From: JAJPGZ01 sp041167105
GTDB taxonomy: Bacteria > Verrucomicrobiota > Verrucomicrobiia > Chthoniobacterales > UBA10450
Direction: 5' to 3'
Length of the DNA stretch: 6,258 nt
Assembly (NCBI GenBank): GCA_041167105.1
Contig: JBEEGX010000170.1
Span: 1 to 6,258 of the forward strand
The notes below the pieces were generated by a model. It worked only from the letters and a program-made list of their open reading frames with translations. It did no database searches and was not told the origin of the DNA. This document shows, one piece after another, positions 1 through 5,525 of the stretch. The position numbers and the translations under genes were made by a program. Each line of letters starts with the position of its first letter. The first letter of the stretch is position 1.

Positions 1-182
1 CGCTGGAAGAAATTTTGAAGATGGTGACGGTCAATCCGGCGCGCGCGTTGAAGCAGGAGAATCGTCTCGGCCGGATACGCCGAGATGCACATGTCGATCT
101 TATCGCGGTGCCATTTAGCAGCGGGAATGTGTTCGAAGTGATCGTGGCGTTCGCCGGTGAGCCGTGGATGATACCGGATTAG
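1..182 (+). CDS. Amidohydrolase-family protein, C-terminal fragment (5' end outside window)
   Basis: The frame opening at position 3 runs 59 codons to a TAG at 180-182. The peptide contains TVNPARAL, then NRLGRIRRDAHVDLIAV. This is the usual tail of metal-dependent amidohydrolases and deaminases of the cytosine deaminase/chlorohydrolase/MtaD type, where a helix with the pattern T-x-N-x-A-x-A-L is followed by G-x-I-x-x-G-x-x-A-D-L and a closing beta strand. Here the usual G-A-D is D-A-H-V-D. The metal-binding and catalytic residues lie upstream of the window, so the substrate cannot be named. The gap to the next gene is 83 bases, so co-transcription with the response regulator is possible but not shown. 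Confidence 0.7.
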   Translation, partial: LEEILKMVTVNPARALKQENRLGRIRRDAHVDLIAVPFSSGNVFEVIVAFAGEPWMIPD

Positions 183-265
183 GCACGAATTTGGCTGGCA
201 ATTTCTCAAATGGCACTTTCATTTTCGCAAAGTTGAAATATTCTCCGCGCTGAGATTTCTCCCTT

Positions 266-1651
266 ATGGCCAAGATAATGATCATCGATGACGAGCCAGC
301 AATGGTGGAGGTCATCGTGACGCTGTGCCGCGAAAAAGGGCACCAGGTTTTTCCATTTAACTCGCCGGGCAAAGCGCTCGAGCAGCTCGACACGATCGCG
401 CCGCAGGTGGTGATCACCGATATTAAAATGGAAACGATGACCGGGTTCGATGTGTTGCGGCACATTCGCGATAACCATCGGGCGACGGGAGTGATTTTAA
501 TCACCGCTTACGGCACGACGGAGACGGCGGTCGAAGCGATGAAAATGGGCGCGACCGATTACGTGCTGAAGCCGTTCAAGATCGACGAACTGCAAACGCG
601 CGTGCAGAAGGCGCTCGATTTTCAGGCGGCGCAAAGCGAGGTCAGCTACCTGCGCAAGGAGCTGAAGAACCGCTACCGATTCGAGAACATCATCGGGACG
701 AGCGGGAAGATGCAGAACGTTTACAATTTGATCAACAAAGTCGCAGACACGGACAGCACGGTGCTGATTATGGGCGAGAGCGGGACGGGAAAGGAATTGG
801 TCGCGCGCGGATTGCATTTCAATTCGAACCGGCAACATCATCCATTCGTCGCGATCAACTGCAGCGCGTTGCCGGAGAATTTGCTCGAGTCGGAATTGTT
901 CGGGCATAAGAAGGGCGCATTCACCGGCGCGGTCTCCGACAAACGGGGGTTATTCGAGGAAGCGAACCTGGGGACGATTTTTCTCGATGAGGTGAATTCA
1001 ATGGCGCCATCGTTACAAACGAAATTGCTGCGCGTATTGCAGGAGCGCGAGATACGCCGTGTCGGCGACAACAAAACCTCGCCGGTGAATGTGCGCGTGA
1101 TCGGAGCGACGAACGAGCCGTTGCCGCCGAAATTGAAGGACGGAACTTTTCGCGAAGACCTCTATTATCGGCTGGCGGTGATTCCGGTTGAGATTCCGCC
1201 ATTGCGCGAGCGACTGGAAGACGTGCCGCTGCTCGTGAATCATTTTTTGCAGAAGCAGGCGAGCTCGATTGGTGGGGAACCGAAGAAGATCGAGCCGGAG
1301 GCGGTCGATATTCTTTGCCATTACGATTATCCGGGAAATGTGCGCGAGCTCGAGAACGCGATCGAGCGGGCGTGCGCGCTTTGCGAAAACGAGCTGATTT
1401 TGCCGAGCGATTTGCCGCCGCACATCGTGGCGCACGCGCGCGGCGAGAAACACGACCAGGCGATTGCGGCCATGCCAGTGGGCGGAGCGCTCGACGACTT
1501 TATTCAGCAACAGGAGCGCGCGTACATCGAAGCGACCCTGACGCATTGCGGCGGTTCGCGCGAGAAAGCCGCGGGCATGCTCGGCATCAGCATGGCGACG
1601 CTTTACCGCAAAGTGGAGCCGTCGAAAAAGAGCGCGAAGGCTTCGGCCTAA
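266..1651 (+). CDS. NtrC-family sigma-54-dependent response regulator
   Basis: This 461-residue protein is a cytoplasmic two-component activator that would open sigma-54 promoters by ATP hydrolysis. The receiver domain (about 3-118) has the acidic pair D8/D9, phospho-acceptor D52, switch T80 and K102. The AAA+ domain (about 140-370) has Walker A GESGTGKE at 170-177, the sigma-54 contact loop GAFTGA at 217-222, Walker B GTIFLDE at 236-242, sensor I around R277-N283, arginine-finger candidates R296 and R302, and sensor II in YPGNVRELEN with R360. A Fis-type HTH (about 430-452, SREKAAGMLGISMATLYRKV) ends the protein. All motifs needed for activity are intact, and the length is normal for NtrC-like activators. 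After Walker B the sequence reads VNS instead of the commoner I-G-E. The ATG at 266 starts a standard receiver strand, but no good Shine-Dalgarno precedes it. No histidine kinase is in the window. rpoN lies about 700 bases downstream. Confidence 0.97.
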   Translation: MAKIMIIDDEPAMVEVIVTLCREKGHQVFPFNSPGKALEQLDTIAPQVVITDIKMETMTGFDVLRHIRDNHRATGVILITAYGTTETAVEAMKMGATDYVLKPFKIDELQTRVQKALDFQAAQSEVSYLRKELKNRYRFENIIGTSGKMQNVYNLINKVADTDSTVLIMGESGTGKELVARGLHFNSNRQHHPFVAINCSALPENLLESELFGHKKGAFTGAVSDKRGLFEEANLGTIFLDEVNSMAPSLQTKLLRVLQEREIRRVGDNKTSPVNVRVIGATNEPLPPKLKDGTFREDLYYRLAVIPVEIPPLRERLEDVPLLVNHFLQKQASSIGGEPKKIEPEAVDILCHYDYPGNVRELENAIERACALCENELILPSDLPPHIVAHARGEKHDQAIAAMPVGGALDDFIQQQERAYIEATLTHCGGSREKAAGMLGISMATLYRKVEPSKKSAKASA

Positions 1652-1660
1652 CGAACCGCG

Positions 1661-1679
1661 AGATCGACGATGTCGATCT
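1661..1679. repeat. Perfect 8-bp inverted repeat between convergent gene ends
   Basis: AGATCGAC (1661-1668) and GTCGATCT (1672-1679) are exact reverse complements separated by GAT. As RNA the stem could extend outward by G-U, C-G and G-U pairs (1660/1680, 1659/1681, 1658/1682). It lies in the 42-base gap between the stop of the response regulator on + and the stop of the secreted-protein gene on -. It could act as a stem-loop for transcripts from both sides. No T-run follows on either strand, so it is not a standard intrinsic terminator. Its right arm is the first copy of the TGTCGATCTT word. Confidence 0.6.
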
Positions 1680-1696
1680 TGTAATTGTCGATCTTA
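1671..1696 (+). repeat. 26-bp tandem double unit of the TGTCGATCTT intergenic repeat (copy 1)
   Basis: The unit reads TGTCGATCTT, spacer GTAAT, then TGTCGATCTTA, with the two words 15 bases apart. The same 26 bases recur exactly at 3746-3771. The terminal TTA (1694-1696) is, on the minus strand, the TAA stop of the 101-residue secreted-protein gene. The rest is noncoding space between convergent genes. Confidence 0.85.
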
Positions 1697-1999
1697 CCCG
1701 CCGCCGCGGTGGGCGAAGATTTTTAATTGGTCGACCGCCTTCTGCATGTCTTGGAGCTGTTGCAACGCAGCTTCCTGTTTCTTGAGCACGTCCGCATTGG
1801 CGGCTTTCATTTGCTCGAGCGACTGGACGGCAGGGCGAAGTCCATTTGGATCTTGCGTGACAACAACCGGCGGCGCGGCTTGAGCCGGCGTCGTGTTTGC
1901 CGCCTGCACGACGACCATTGGGGGATTGGGTGATTGCGCGGAGGCGGAAATGATTCCACACGCGGTCACGCCGAGAAAGATTTTCGTGAACGTTTTCAT
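1694..1999 (-). CDS. Small secreted protein with Pro/Ala/Val-rich linker and C-terminal coiled coil
   Basis: This 101-residue protein matches no family I recognise. Residues 1-21 form a clear Sec signal peptide (K2 and K6, a hydrophobic core, then ASA before Q22), so the product should be periplasmic or outside the cell. Residues 23-57 are rich in Pro, Ala and Val (low complexity, probably extended). Residues 58-95 are a charged, Gln-rich helix with heptad-like spacing (SLEQMKAANADVLKKQEAAL, then QQLQDMQKAVDQL), likely a coiled coil. It ends in a basic and glycine-rich tail, HRGGG. Its ATG overlaps the stop of the upstream minus-strand gene as ATGA (1996-1999), so the two are almost certainly translated from one mRNA. 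A partner or structural role is an inference. Confidence 0.72.
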   Translation of the reverse strand: MKTFTKIFLGVTACGIISASAQSPNPPMVVVQAANTTPAQAAPPVVVTQDPNGLRPAVQSLEQMKAANADVLKKQEAALQQLQDMQKAVDQLKIFAHRGGG

Positions 2000-2223
2000 T
2001 TGCCGGCTTTGCCTGCGAAGAGTCGGGCCACGCGAATGGTCTCGGCGAGCTCGGCCATCTTCGTTTCGATCTTTGTCTGGTTATCGGCCATCTGCGCCTG
2101 TTGCGCCTGAATCTCGCGGATCAATGTGGTGAGCTGTTGTTGATCGCGCGGATCGGGCGCTTGCGCGGAAAGCGGGAGCGCGGCCACGATCGTAAGCAAA
2201 ACCGCGGCGCAATGTTGTTTCAT
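1996..2223 (-). CDS. Small secreted coiled-coil protein, first gene of a two-gene operon
   Basis: The product is 75 residues from the ATG at 2223. The frame stays open to an earlier ATG at 2256, but the later start places a textbook signal peptide at the N-terminus (K2, a hydrophobic stretch at about 6-18, then LSAQA with cleavage after A20 or A22), so I prefer it. The mature part is about 53 residues, mostly one Gln/Glu/Lys-rich helix (about 27-66, DQQQLTTLIREIQAQQAQMA and onward) predicted to form a coiled coil. It shares this design with the downstream gene but not obvious sequence identity. No catalytic motif or lipobox is seen. A candidate sigma-54 promoter lies 55-70 bases upstream of the ATG, giving a predicted leader of about 44 bases. 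The function is unknown. Confidence 0.7.
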   Translation of the reverse strand: MKQHCAAVLLTIVAALPLSAQAPDPRDQQQLTTLIREIQAQQAQMADNQTKIETKMAELAETIRVARLFAGKAGK

Positions 2224-2261
2224 TGGCTCAAATGAAAAGCAGGTCGTGTTCCGCATGACGA

Positions 2262-2276
2262 TGTCGATCTTGCGGC
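2262..2276 (+). repeat. Single copy of the TGTCGATCTT repeat, 15-bp form TGTCGATCTTGCGGC
   Basis: These 15 bases occur exactly again, inverted, at 5430-5444. The copy lies in the divergent control region between the minus-strand secreted pair and rpoN, and overlaps the left edge of the palindrome at 2274-2292. It would cover the predicted transcription start of the minus operon (about 2267). Confidence 0.75.
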
Positions 2277-2288
2277 AAGCAAACTGCT
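2273..2288 (+). promoter_or_regulatory. Weaker sigma-54-like element facing rpoN, from the same palindrome
   Basis: The palindrome GGCAAGC (2274-2280), AAACT, GCTTGCC (2286-2292) also reads in the + direction as CGGCAAGCAAACTGCT. It keeps GG and GC at the sigma-54 spacing and matches 9 of 13 specified consensus positions. The predicted start is near 2299, about 23 bases before the rpoN ATG. If used, it would make rpoN autoregulated. The match may only be a by-product of the dyad symmetry. A weak sigma-70-like pair (TTGCCT 2288-2293 and TAAACT 2311-2316, 17 apart) overlaps it. Confidence 0.3.
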
Positions 2289-2293
2289 TGCCT
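2278..2293 (-). promoter_or_regulatory. Candidate sigma-54 (-24/-12) promoter for the secreted coiled-coil pair
   Basis: Read on the minus strand the sequence is AGGCAAGCAGTTTGCT. Against the established consensus TGGCACG-RNNN-TTGCW it keeps the invariant GG and GC at the required spacing, plus C4, A5, G7, both T's of TTGC and the final W. That is 10 of 13 specified positions, with mismatches at T1, C6 and R8. The predicted start is near 2267, 44 bases before the ATG at 2223. The presence of rpoN next door and an NtrC-type activator in the window supports the call. The caveat is that the site is part of a perfect palindrome and could instead be a repressor operator. Confidence 0.55.
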
Positions 2294-2321
2294 GTGGCTG
2301 CCCTCGTTAATAAACTCAGGC

Positions 2322-3740
2322 ATGGCCGGACCGGGAATGTTTCAGACGCAGAATTTATCGCTACAGCAGGTCCTTGCCCCGCAGCTGCAGCAGAGCCTGC
2401 TCATTTTGCAGGCGCCATTGCTCGAGCTGCGCAATCTCGTGCAACAGGAGATGGAAACGAATCCGGTGCTGGAGGAATTGGCTAACGAGCCGAGCGAAGA
2501 TCAACCGGAAACGAAGTCGACCAAGGCGGACGACGAGTTCAAAAACGAGTTCGAGCAGCTGGCGAAGCTGGATGAAGAATGGCGCGATTACATGGCGCAA
2601 TCCGCAAGCTACAGCGGCCGCTCGCAGGAACAGGAAGACAAGCGGCAATTCTTTTTTGATTCCATCGCGACGCAGGAAACGCTGCAGCAGCATTTGATGT
2701 CGCAATTGAATCAGCAAATGCTGAACGGCGACGATCGCAAAACGGCCGAGCTGATTATCGGCAACATCGACGATAACGGATTCCTGCAGGCCACGCCGGA
2801 AGACATGGCGCTCAACACCGGCATTGCGCAGGACGATTTCGAAAACATGCTCACGCTCATTCAAAGCTTTTATCCGCCGGGCGTGGGCGCGCGTGATCTC
2901 GGCGAATGTTTGCTGATTCAACTCAAGCGCGAAGGCAAGGGCGCAAGTCTCGAATACAAAATCATCGGCGAACACATGCAGGACCTCGGCAAGCGACGCT
3001 TTCCCGAAATCGCGCGGCGCATGGGCATCAGCGTTGAGCAGGTGCAGAAGTGCGCGAACAACATCGCGCAGCTCGACCCGCGACCGGGCGCCATCTTTGC
3101 GGAAGCGCCCCAGAATTATGTTTTGCCGGATGTGACTGTCGAGAAGATCAACGGCGAGTATCAGGTGATTCTGAACGGCGAACAGATTCCGCATCTGCGC
3201 ATCAGCAATACCTATAAAGACATCATGTCGCAGGATGGCAACGGCGGCGAAGTAAAGGATTACATCCGTGACAAAATCCGCAGCGGAAAATTTTTGATCA
3301 AATCAATTCATCAACGCCAGCAGACGATCTCGAACATTGCGCACCAGATTGTTTCGCGGCAGCGCGAATTTTTCGATCACGGCTCGTCGCATTTGAAACC
3401 GATGACGATGGTGCAAATCGCGGACGCGGTCGGCGTGCACGAGACAACCGTGAGTCGCGCGATCAGCGGCAAGTACATGTCGACGCCGCAAGGTGTGTTC
3501 GAGATGAAATACTTTTTCACGCCCGGCTATCAAACCGCCAGCGGCGAATCGATGAGCAACACGAGCGTGAAGGAAGCGATCCTCGATCTGGTGAAGGATG
3601 AGGACGGCAACGCGCCGTTGAGCGACAAGGAAATTGTCGAGATTCTCGGGAAGCGCGGAATACCGATCGCGCGTCGCACGGTGGCGAAGTACCGGACGGA
3701 GCTGAATATTTTACCGAGCAATATGCGGCGGAAATATTGA
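2322..3740 (+). CDS. rpoN: RNA polymerase sigma-54 factor RpoN
   Basis: This 472-residue protein is of normal family length. Region I (about 1-48) is the Gln/Leu-rich activator-responsive segment (LSLQQVLAPQLQQSLLILQ, then LLELRNLVQQEMETNPVLEE). Region II (about 49-90) is acidic and variable. Region III contains the core-polymerase-binding part and the DNA-binding HTH (about 364-383, VQIADAVGVHETTVSRAISG, followed by KYMSTPQGVFEMKYFF). The RpoN box at 450-459 reads ARRTVAKYRT, where the family signature ends in E. It would direct polymerase to -24/-12 promoters, with initiation requiring an AAA+ activator such as the one encoded at 266-1651. The ATG at 2322 is chosen. A second ATG at 2337 (MFQTQNLS) has a weak GGA six bases upstream and is an equally reasonable start. 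The downstream DUF721 gene follows after 35 bases. Confidence 0.98.
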   Translation: MAGPGMFQTQNLSLQQVLAPQLQQSLLILQAPLLELRNLVQQEMETNPVLEELANEPSEDQPETKSTKADDEFKNEFEQLAKLDEEWRDYMAQSASYSGRSQEQEDKRQFFFDSIATQETLQQHLMSQLNQQMLNGDDRKTAELIIGNIDDNGFLQATPEDMALNTGIAQDDFENMLTLIQSFYPPGVGARDLGECLLIQLKREGKGASLEYKIIGEHMQDLGKRRFPEIARRMGISVEQVQKCANNIAQLDPRPGAIFAEAPQNYVLPDVTVEKINGEYQVILNGEQIPHLRISNTYKDIMSQDGNGGEVKDYIRDKIRSGKFLIKSIHQRQQTISNIAHQIVSRQREFFDHGSSHLKPMTMVQIADAVGVHETTVSRAISGKYMSTPQGVFEMKYFFTPGYQTASGESMSNTSVKEAILDLVKDEDGNAPLSDKEIVEILGKRGIPIARRTVAKYRTELNILPSNMRRKY

Positions 3741-3745
3741 TTGAT

Positions 3746-3771
3746 TGTCGATCTTGTAATTGTCGATCTTA
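3746..3771 (+). repeat. 26-bp tandem double unit of the TGTCGATCTT repeat (copy 2)
   Basis: It is identical over 26 bases to 1671-1696 (TGTCGATCTT, GTAAT, TGTCGATCTTA). It fills most of the 35-base gap between the rpoN stop and the GTG of the next gene, ending only four bases before that GTG. Its last TTA plus the next G makes an in-frame TAG (3770-3772), which blocks any upstream extension of the downstream gene. Confidence 0.85.
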
Positions 3772-3775
3772 GCGC

Positions 3776-4135
3776 GTGAACGAATCGTTGCGCGCGGCAG
3801 TGATCGCGGAATGGCGCGGCCTGCCGGAACCGAAGCCGCGGCCGAACGCATTCCGCCCGACCGCGGAATTGCTGCCGAAAATCATGCAGCGGCTCGGATT
3901 AAAGGAGCGTCTGCACGAAACAGAAGTGATCGCCGCCTGGTCGAAAATCGTGGGCGATTTTATCGCGTCGCATTCCGCGCCGGTGGCATTACGCGAAGGA
4001 ATTCTTTACGTGCGCGTGTTGCAACCGGCGTTGCATTACGAGCTCGAGCAAGTGTCGAAGACCGACATCGTGCGCAAGTTGAAGCAGCGCTTCGGCGCGA
4101 AAATCGTTCGCGACGTAAAATTTCGCATCGGCTAA
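3776..4135 (+). CDS. DUF721 / DciA-like protein
   Basis: The product is 119 residues from a GTG start. The DUF721 core spans about 30-119: a helical start (LLPKIMQRLGLKERL), W55 in AAWSKIVGDFIASHS, then PVALREGILYVRVLQPAL, YELEQ and the closing IVRDVKFRIG. This matches the family pattern of W-x-x-I-V-G, strand, G-x-L-x-V-x-V, then E-L. DciA of this family is the widespread bacterial loader or partner of the replicative helicase DnaB. That role is known for some members and only inferred here. The aromatic residue usual before E-L (W-x-x-E-L) is replaced by H87-Y88. GTG at 3776 is the earliest possible start because TAG lies at 3770-3772. No Shine-Dalgarno is seen, so translation may depend on coupling to rpoN. 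GTG at 3800 is an alternative start. Confidence 0.82.
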   Translation: MNESLRAAVIAEWRGLPEPKPRPNAFRPTAELLPKIMQRLGLKERLHETEVIAAWSKIVGDFIASHSAPVALREGILYVRVLQPALHYELEQVSKTDIVRKLKQRFGAKIVRDVKFRIG

Positions 4136-4256
4136 CATCAACAACGGCAGGGCGTCGCGTTTTAGCACCTGTTTGCCGATGTAAATTTGCTCGCACACGC
4201 GCGTCGATTTGAGGATGATGGCCTAACCTCGAAAGGGTTCCTTGCAATCGCCAAAC

Positions 4257-5426
4257 ATGTCCGCGGAAGGGGCACGCGATCTTGAACTTCAAATCGCGCA
4301 TCTGTTGCTAATCGACATCGTCGGTTACTCGAAATTGCTGGTGAACGAGCAGATCGATGAAGTGCAGGAATTGAATCATGTCGTGCGCACAACACCGAGT
4401 TTTCGCGCGGCCGAGACCAGCGGCAAACTCGTCCGCGTGCCAACCGGCGACGGCATGGCGTTGTTGTTTTTCCGCAGCCCGGAGGAGCCGGTGGTGTGTG
4501 CGCTGGAGATTGCGGCGGCGCTGAAAGATCACGCGCCAATCCACGTGCGCATGGGCATACACAGCGGGCCGGTGAATCAGGTCGCGGACGTGAACGACCG
4601 GATCAATATCGCGGGCAGCGGCATTAACGTTGCGCAACGAGTGATGGATTGCGGCGATGCCGATCACATTTTGATGACCGACCATGTCGCGAGCGATCTG
4701 GAAGGCTATCGCCATTGGCAGCCGTATCTGCACGATCTCGGTGAATGCGAAGTGAAACACGGATTGCGGCTAAAAGTTGTGAATTTGTGGCGAGACGATC
4801 TCGGCAATCCACACGTGCCGGAAAAACTGCGGCCAAAACATCTTTGGCAAAATTCGAACAGCGATGAGGTCCGCTCGTTAAACGCGCGTCGCTCGATGAA
4901 ACCATTGCTCTCGGTGACGTTGGTTGGTTTAACGGTTACGGCCGCGATGATTTTTGTTCACTCGATGCGCCGCGGATTGCCAGGACCCGCGCCCGGGATT
5001 GCTGCCTCCGCCGTTGCCGCGCCGGTGCAAAACAGCATCGCGGTTTTGCCGTTCGAAAATCTGAGCGACGCTAAAGACAACGCTTATTTCGCCGAAGGCG
5101 TGCACCACCAGATTGTGGCGGACCTGACGAAAATTCCGGAGCTGAAAGTGATCAGTCGCACCTCGGTCACGAACCTGAAAGAAAACGGCCAGGGTAATTT
5201 GCGCGACATCGCCAGGAGTCTCGGCGCCAGCTATATTTTAGAGGGAAGCATCCAGCGCATCGGCAGTCGCGTTTGCGTGACCGCGCAGTTGGTCGATGGC
5301 GGCACCGACACGCATCTATGGGCGGATCGCTACGAACGCGACTTGAAAGATGTTTTTGCGACTGAGACCGAGCTGGCGGACCTGGTTGTTGCCCAAGTCA
5401 AAAGCACATTGTCGCGACCTCGCTGA
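4257..5426 (+). CDS. Membrane-anchored class III adenylate/guanylate cyclase with C-terminal TolB-N-like domain
   Basis: The product is 389 residues from the ATG at 4257. The N-terminal cyclase domain (about 10-180) keeps metal-binding D20 (LLLIDIVGYSKLL) and D65 (PTGDGMALLF), and transition-state N124 and R128 in INVAQRVM. It therefore looks catalytically competent to make cAMP or cGMP. The base-selecting residues are not clear by eye, so the product nucleotide is left open. One transmembrane helix lies at about 216-238. Residues 259-389 (IAVLPFENLSDAKDNAYFAE, then VISRTSVTNL, ILEGSIQRIG, HLWADRYERDL) match the COG5616 TolB N-terminal-like domain, probably on the far side of the membrane. 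Relatives often carry TPR repeats after this domain. Here a TGA ends the protein at once. An upstream in-frame TTG at 4242 has AGG five bases before it and may be the true start, adding five residues. The 121 bases between the DUF721 stop and this ATG hold no gene I can support. Confidence 0.9.
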   Translation: MSAEGARDLELQIAHLLLIDIVGYSKLLVNEQIDEVQELNHVVRTTPSFRAAETSGKLVRVPTGDGMALLFFRSPEEPVVCALEIAAALKDHAPIHVRMGIHSGPVNQVADVNDRINIAGSGINVAQRVMDCGDADHILMTDHVASDLEGYRHWQPYLHDLGECEVKHGLRLKVVNLWRDDLGNPHVPEKLRPKHLWQNSNSDEVRSLNARRSMKPLLSVTLVGLTVTAAMIFVHSMRRGLPGPAPGIAASAVAAPVQNSIAVLPFENLSDAKDNAYFAEGVHHQIVADLTKIPELKVISRTSVTNLKENGQGNLRDIARSLGASYILEGSIQRIGSRVCVTAQLVDGGTDTHLWADRYERDLKDVFATETELADLVVAQVKSTLSRPR

Positions 5427-5429
5427 TTC

Positions 5430-5444
5430 GCCGCAAGATCGACA
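5430..5444 (-). repeat. Inverted single copy of the TGTCGATCTT repeat, 15-bp form
   Basis: The minus strand reads TGTCGATCTTGCGGC, exactly as at 2262-2276 on +. It lies just after the cyclase stop codon (5424-5426), again at a gene edge and outside coding sequence. Confidence 0.75.
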
Positions 5445-5487
5445 ATCGCTCTCGCCGGCGATGATAATTTGTTAGGCGTTTTTCGAG

Positions 5488-5517
5488 TTGACCCCGTTTG
5501 GGGATCGTTCCTAAGAT
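5488..5517 (+). promoter_or_regulatory. Sigma-70-like promoter for the outer-membrane protein gene
   Basis: TTGACC (5488-5493, five of six to TTGACA) and TAAGAT (5512-5517, four of six to TATAAT) are 18 bases apart. Transcription would start near 5524, only about two bases before the ATG at 5526, giving a leaderless or nearly leaderless mRNA. This agrees with the absence of a Shine-Dalgarno there. The spacer holds a small dyad, CCCC-GTTT-GGGG (5492-5503). The call rests on hexamer match alone. Confidence 0.45.
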
Positions 5518-5525
5518 CACCGCGA

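Noticed and set aside
92..102. TGTCGATCTTA inside the amidohydrolase fragment as a member of the repeat family
   Set aside because: It encodes the conserved V-D-L-I strand of the amidohydrolase tail in frame, so coding constraint can explain it. It is counted only as a sequence match.
211..231. TGGCAC upstream of the response regulator, resembling a sigma-54 -24 element
   Set aside because: At the -12 spacing the bases are TT rather than GC. The nearest GC is three bases too far, so the invariant spacing fails.
1315..1785. Long + strand frame overlapping the end of the response regulator
   Set aside because: It is an Arg/Ala-rich translation of another frame of the HTH-encoding region, typical of a shadow frame in GC-rich DNA.
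2361..3194. 277-codon minus-strand frame inside rpoN
   Set aside because: It is fully antisense to conserved sigma-54 sequence, with a low-complexity Leu/Arg-rich product and no recognisable domain.
3989..4228. Minus-strand open frame over the end of the DUF721 gene, with a protein-like start (CEQIYIGKQVLKRDALPLLM)
   Set aside because: It lies mostly antisense to a well-supported gene and has no start signal. No family is recognised. A search of the first 40 residues would settle it.
5492..5503. CCCC-GTTT-GGGG hairpin as a terminator for the cyclase gene
   Set aside because: It has only four base pairs and no following T-run, and it lies between promoter-like hexamers.
5427..5525. Possible frameshifted TPR extension of the cyclase
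   Set aside because: No frame in this gap reads like TPR, and the region instead holds a repeat copy and promoter-like hexamers.
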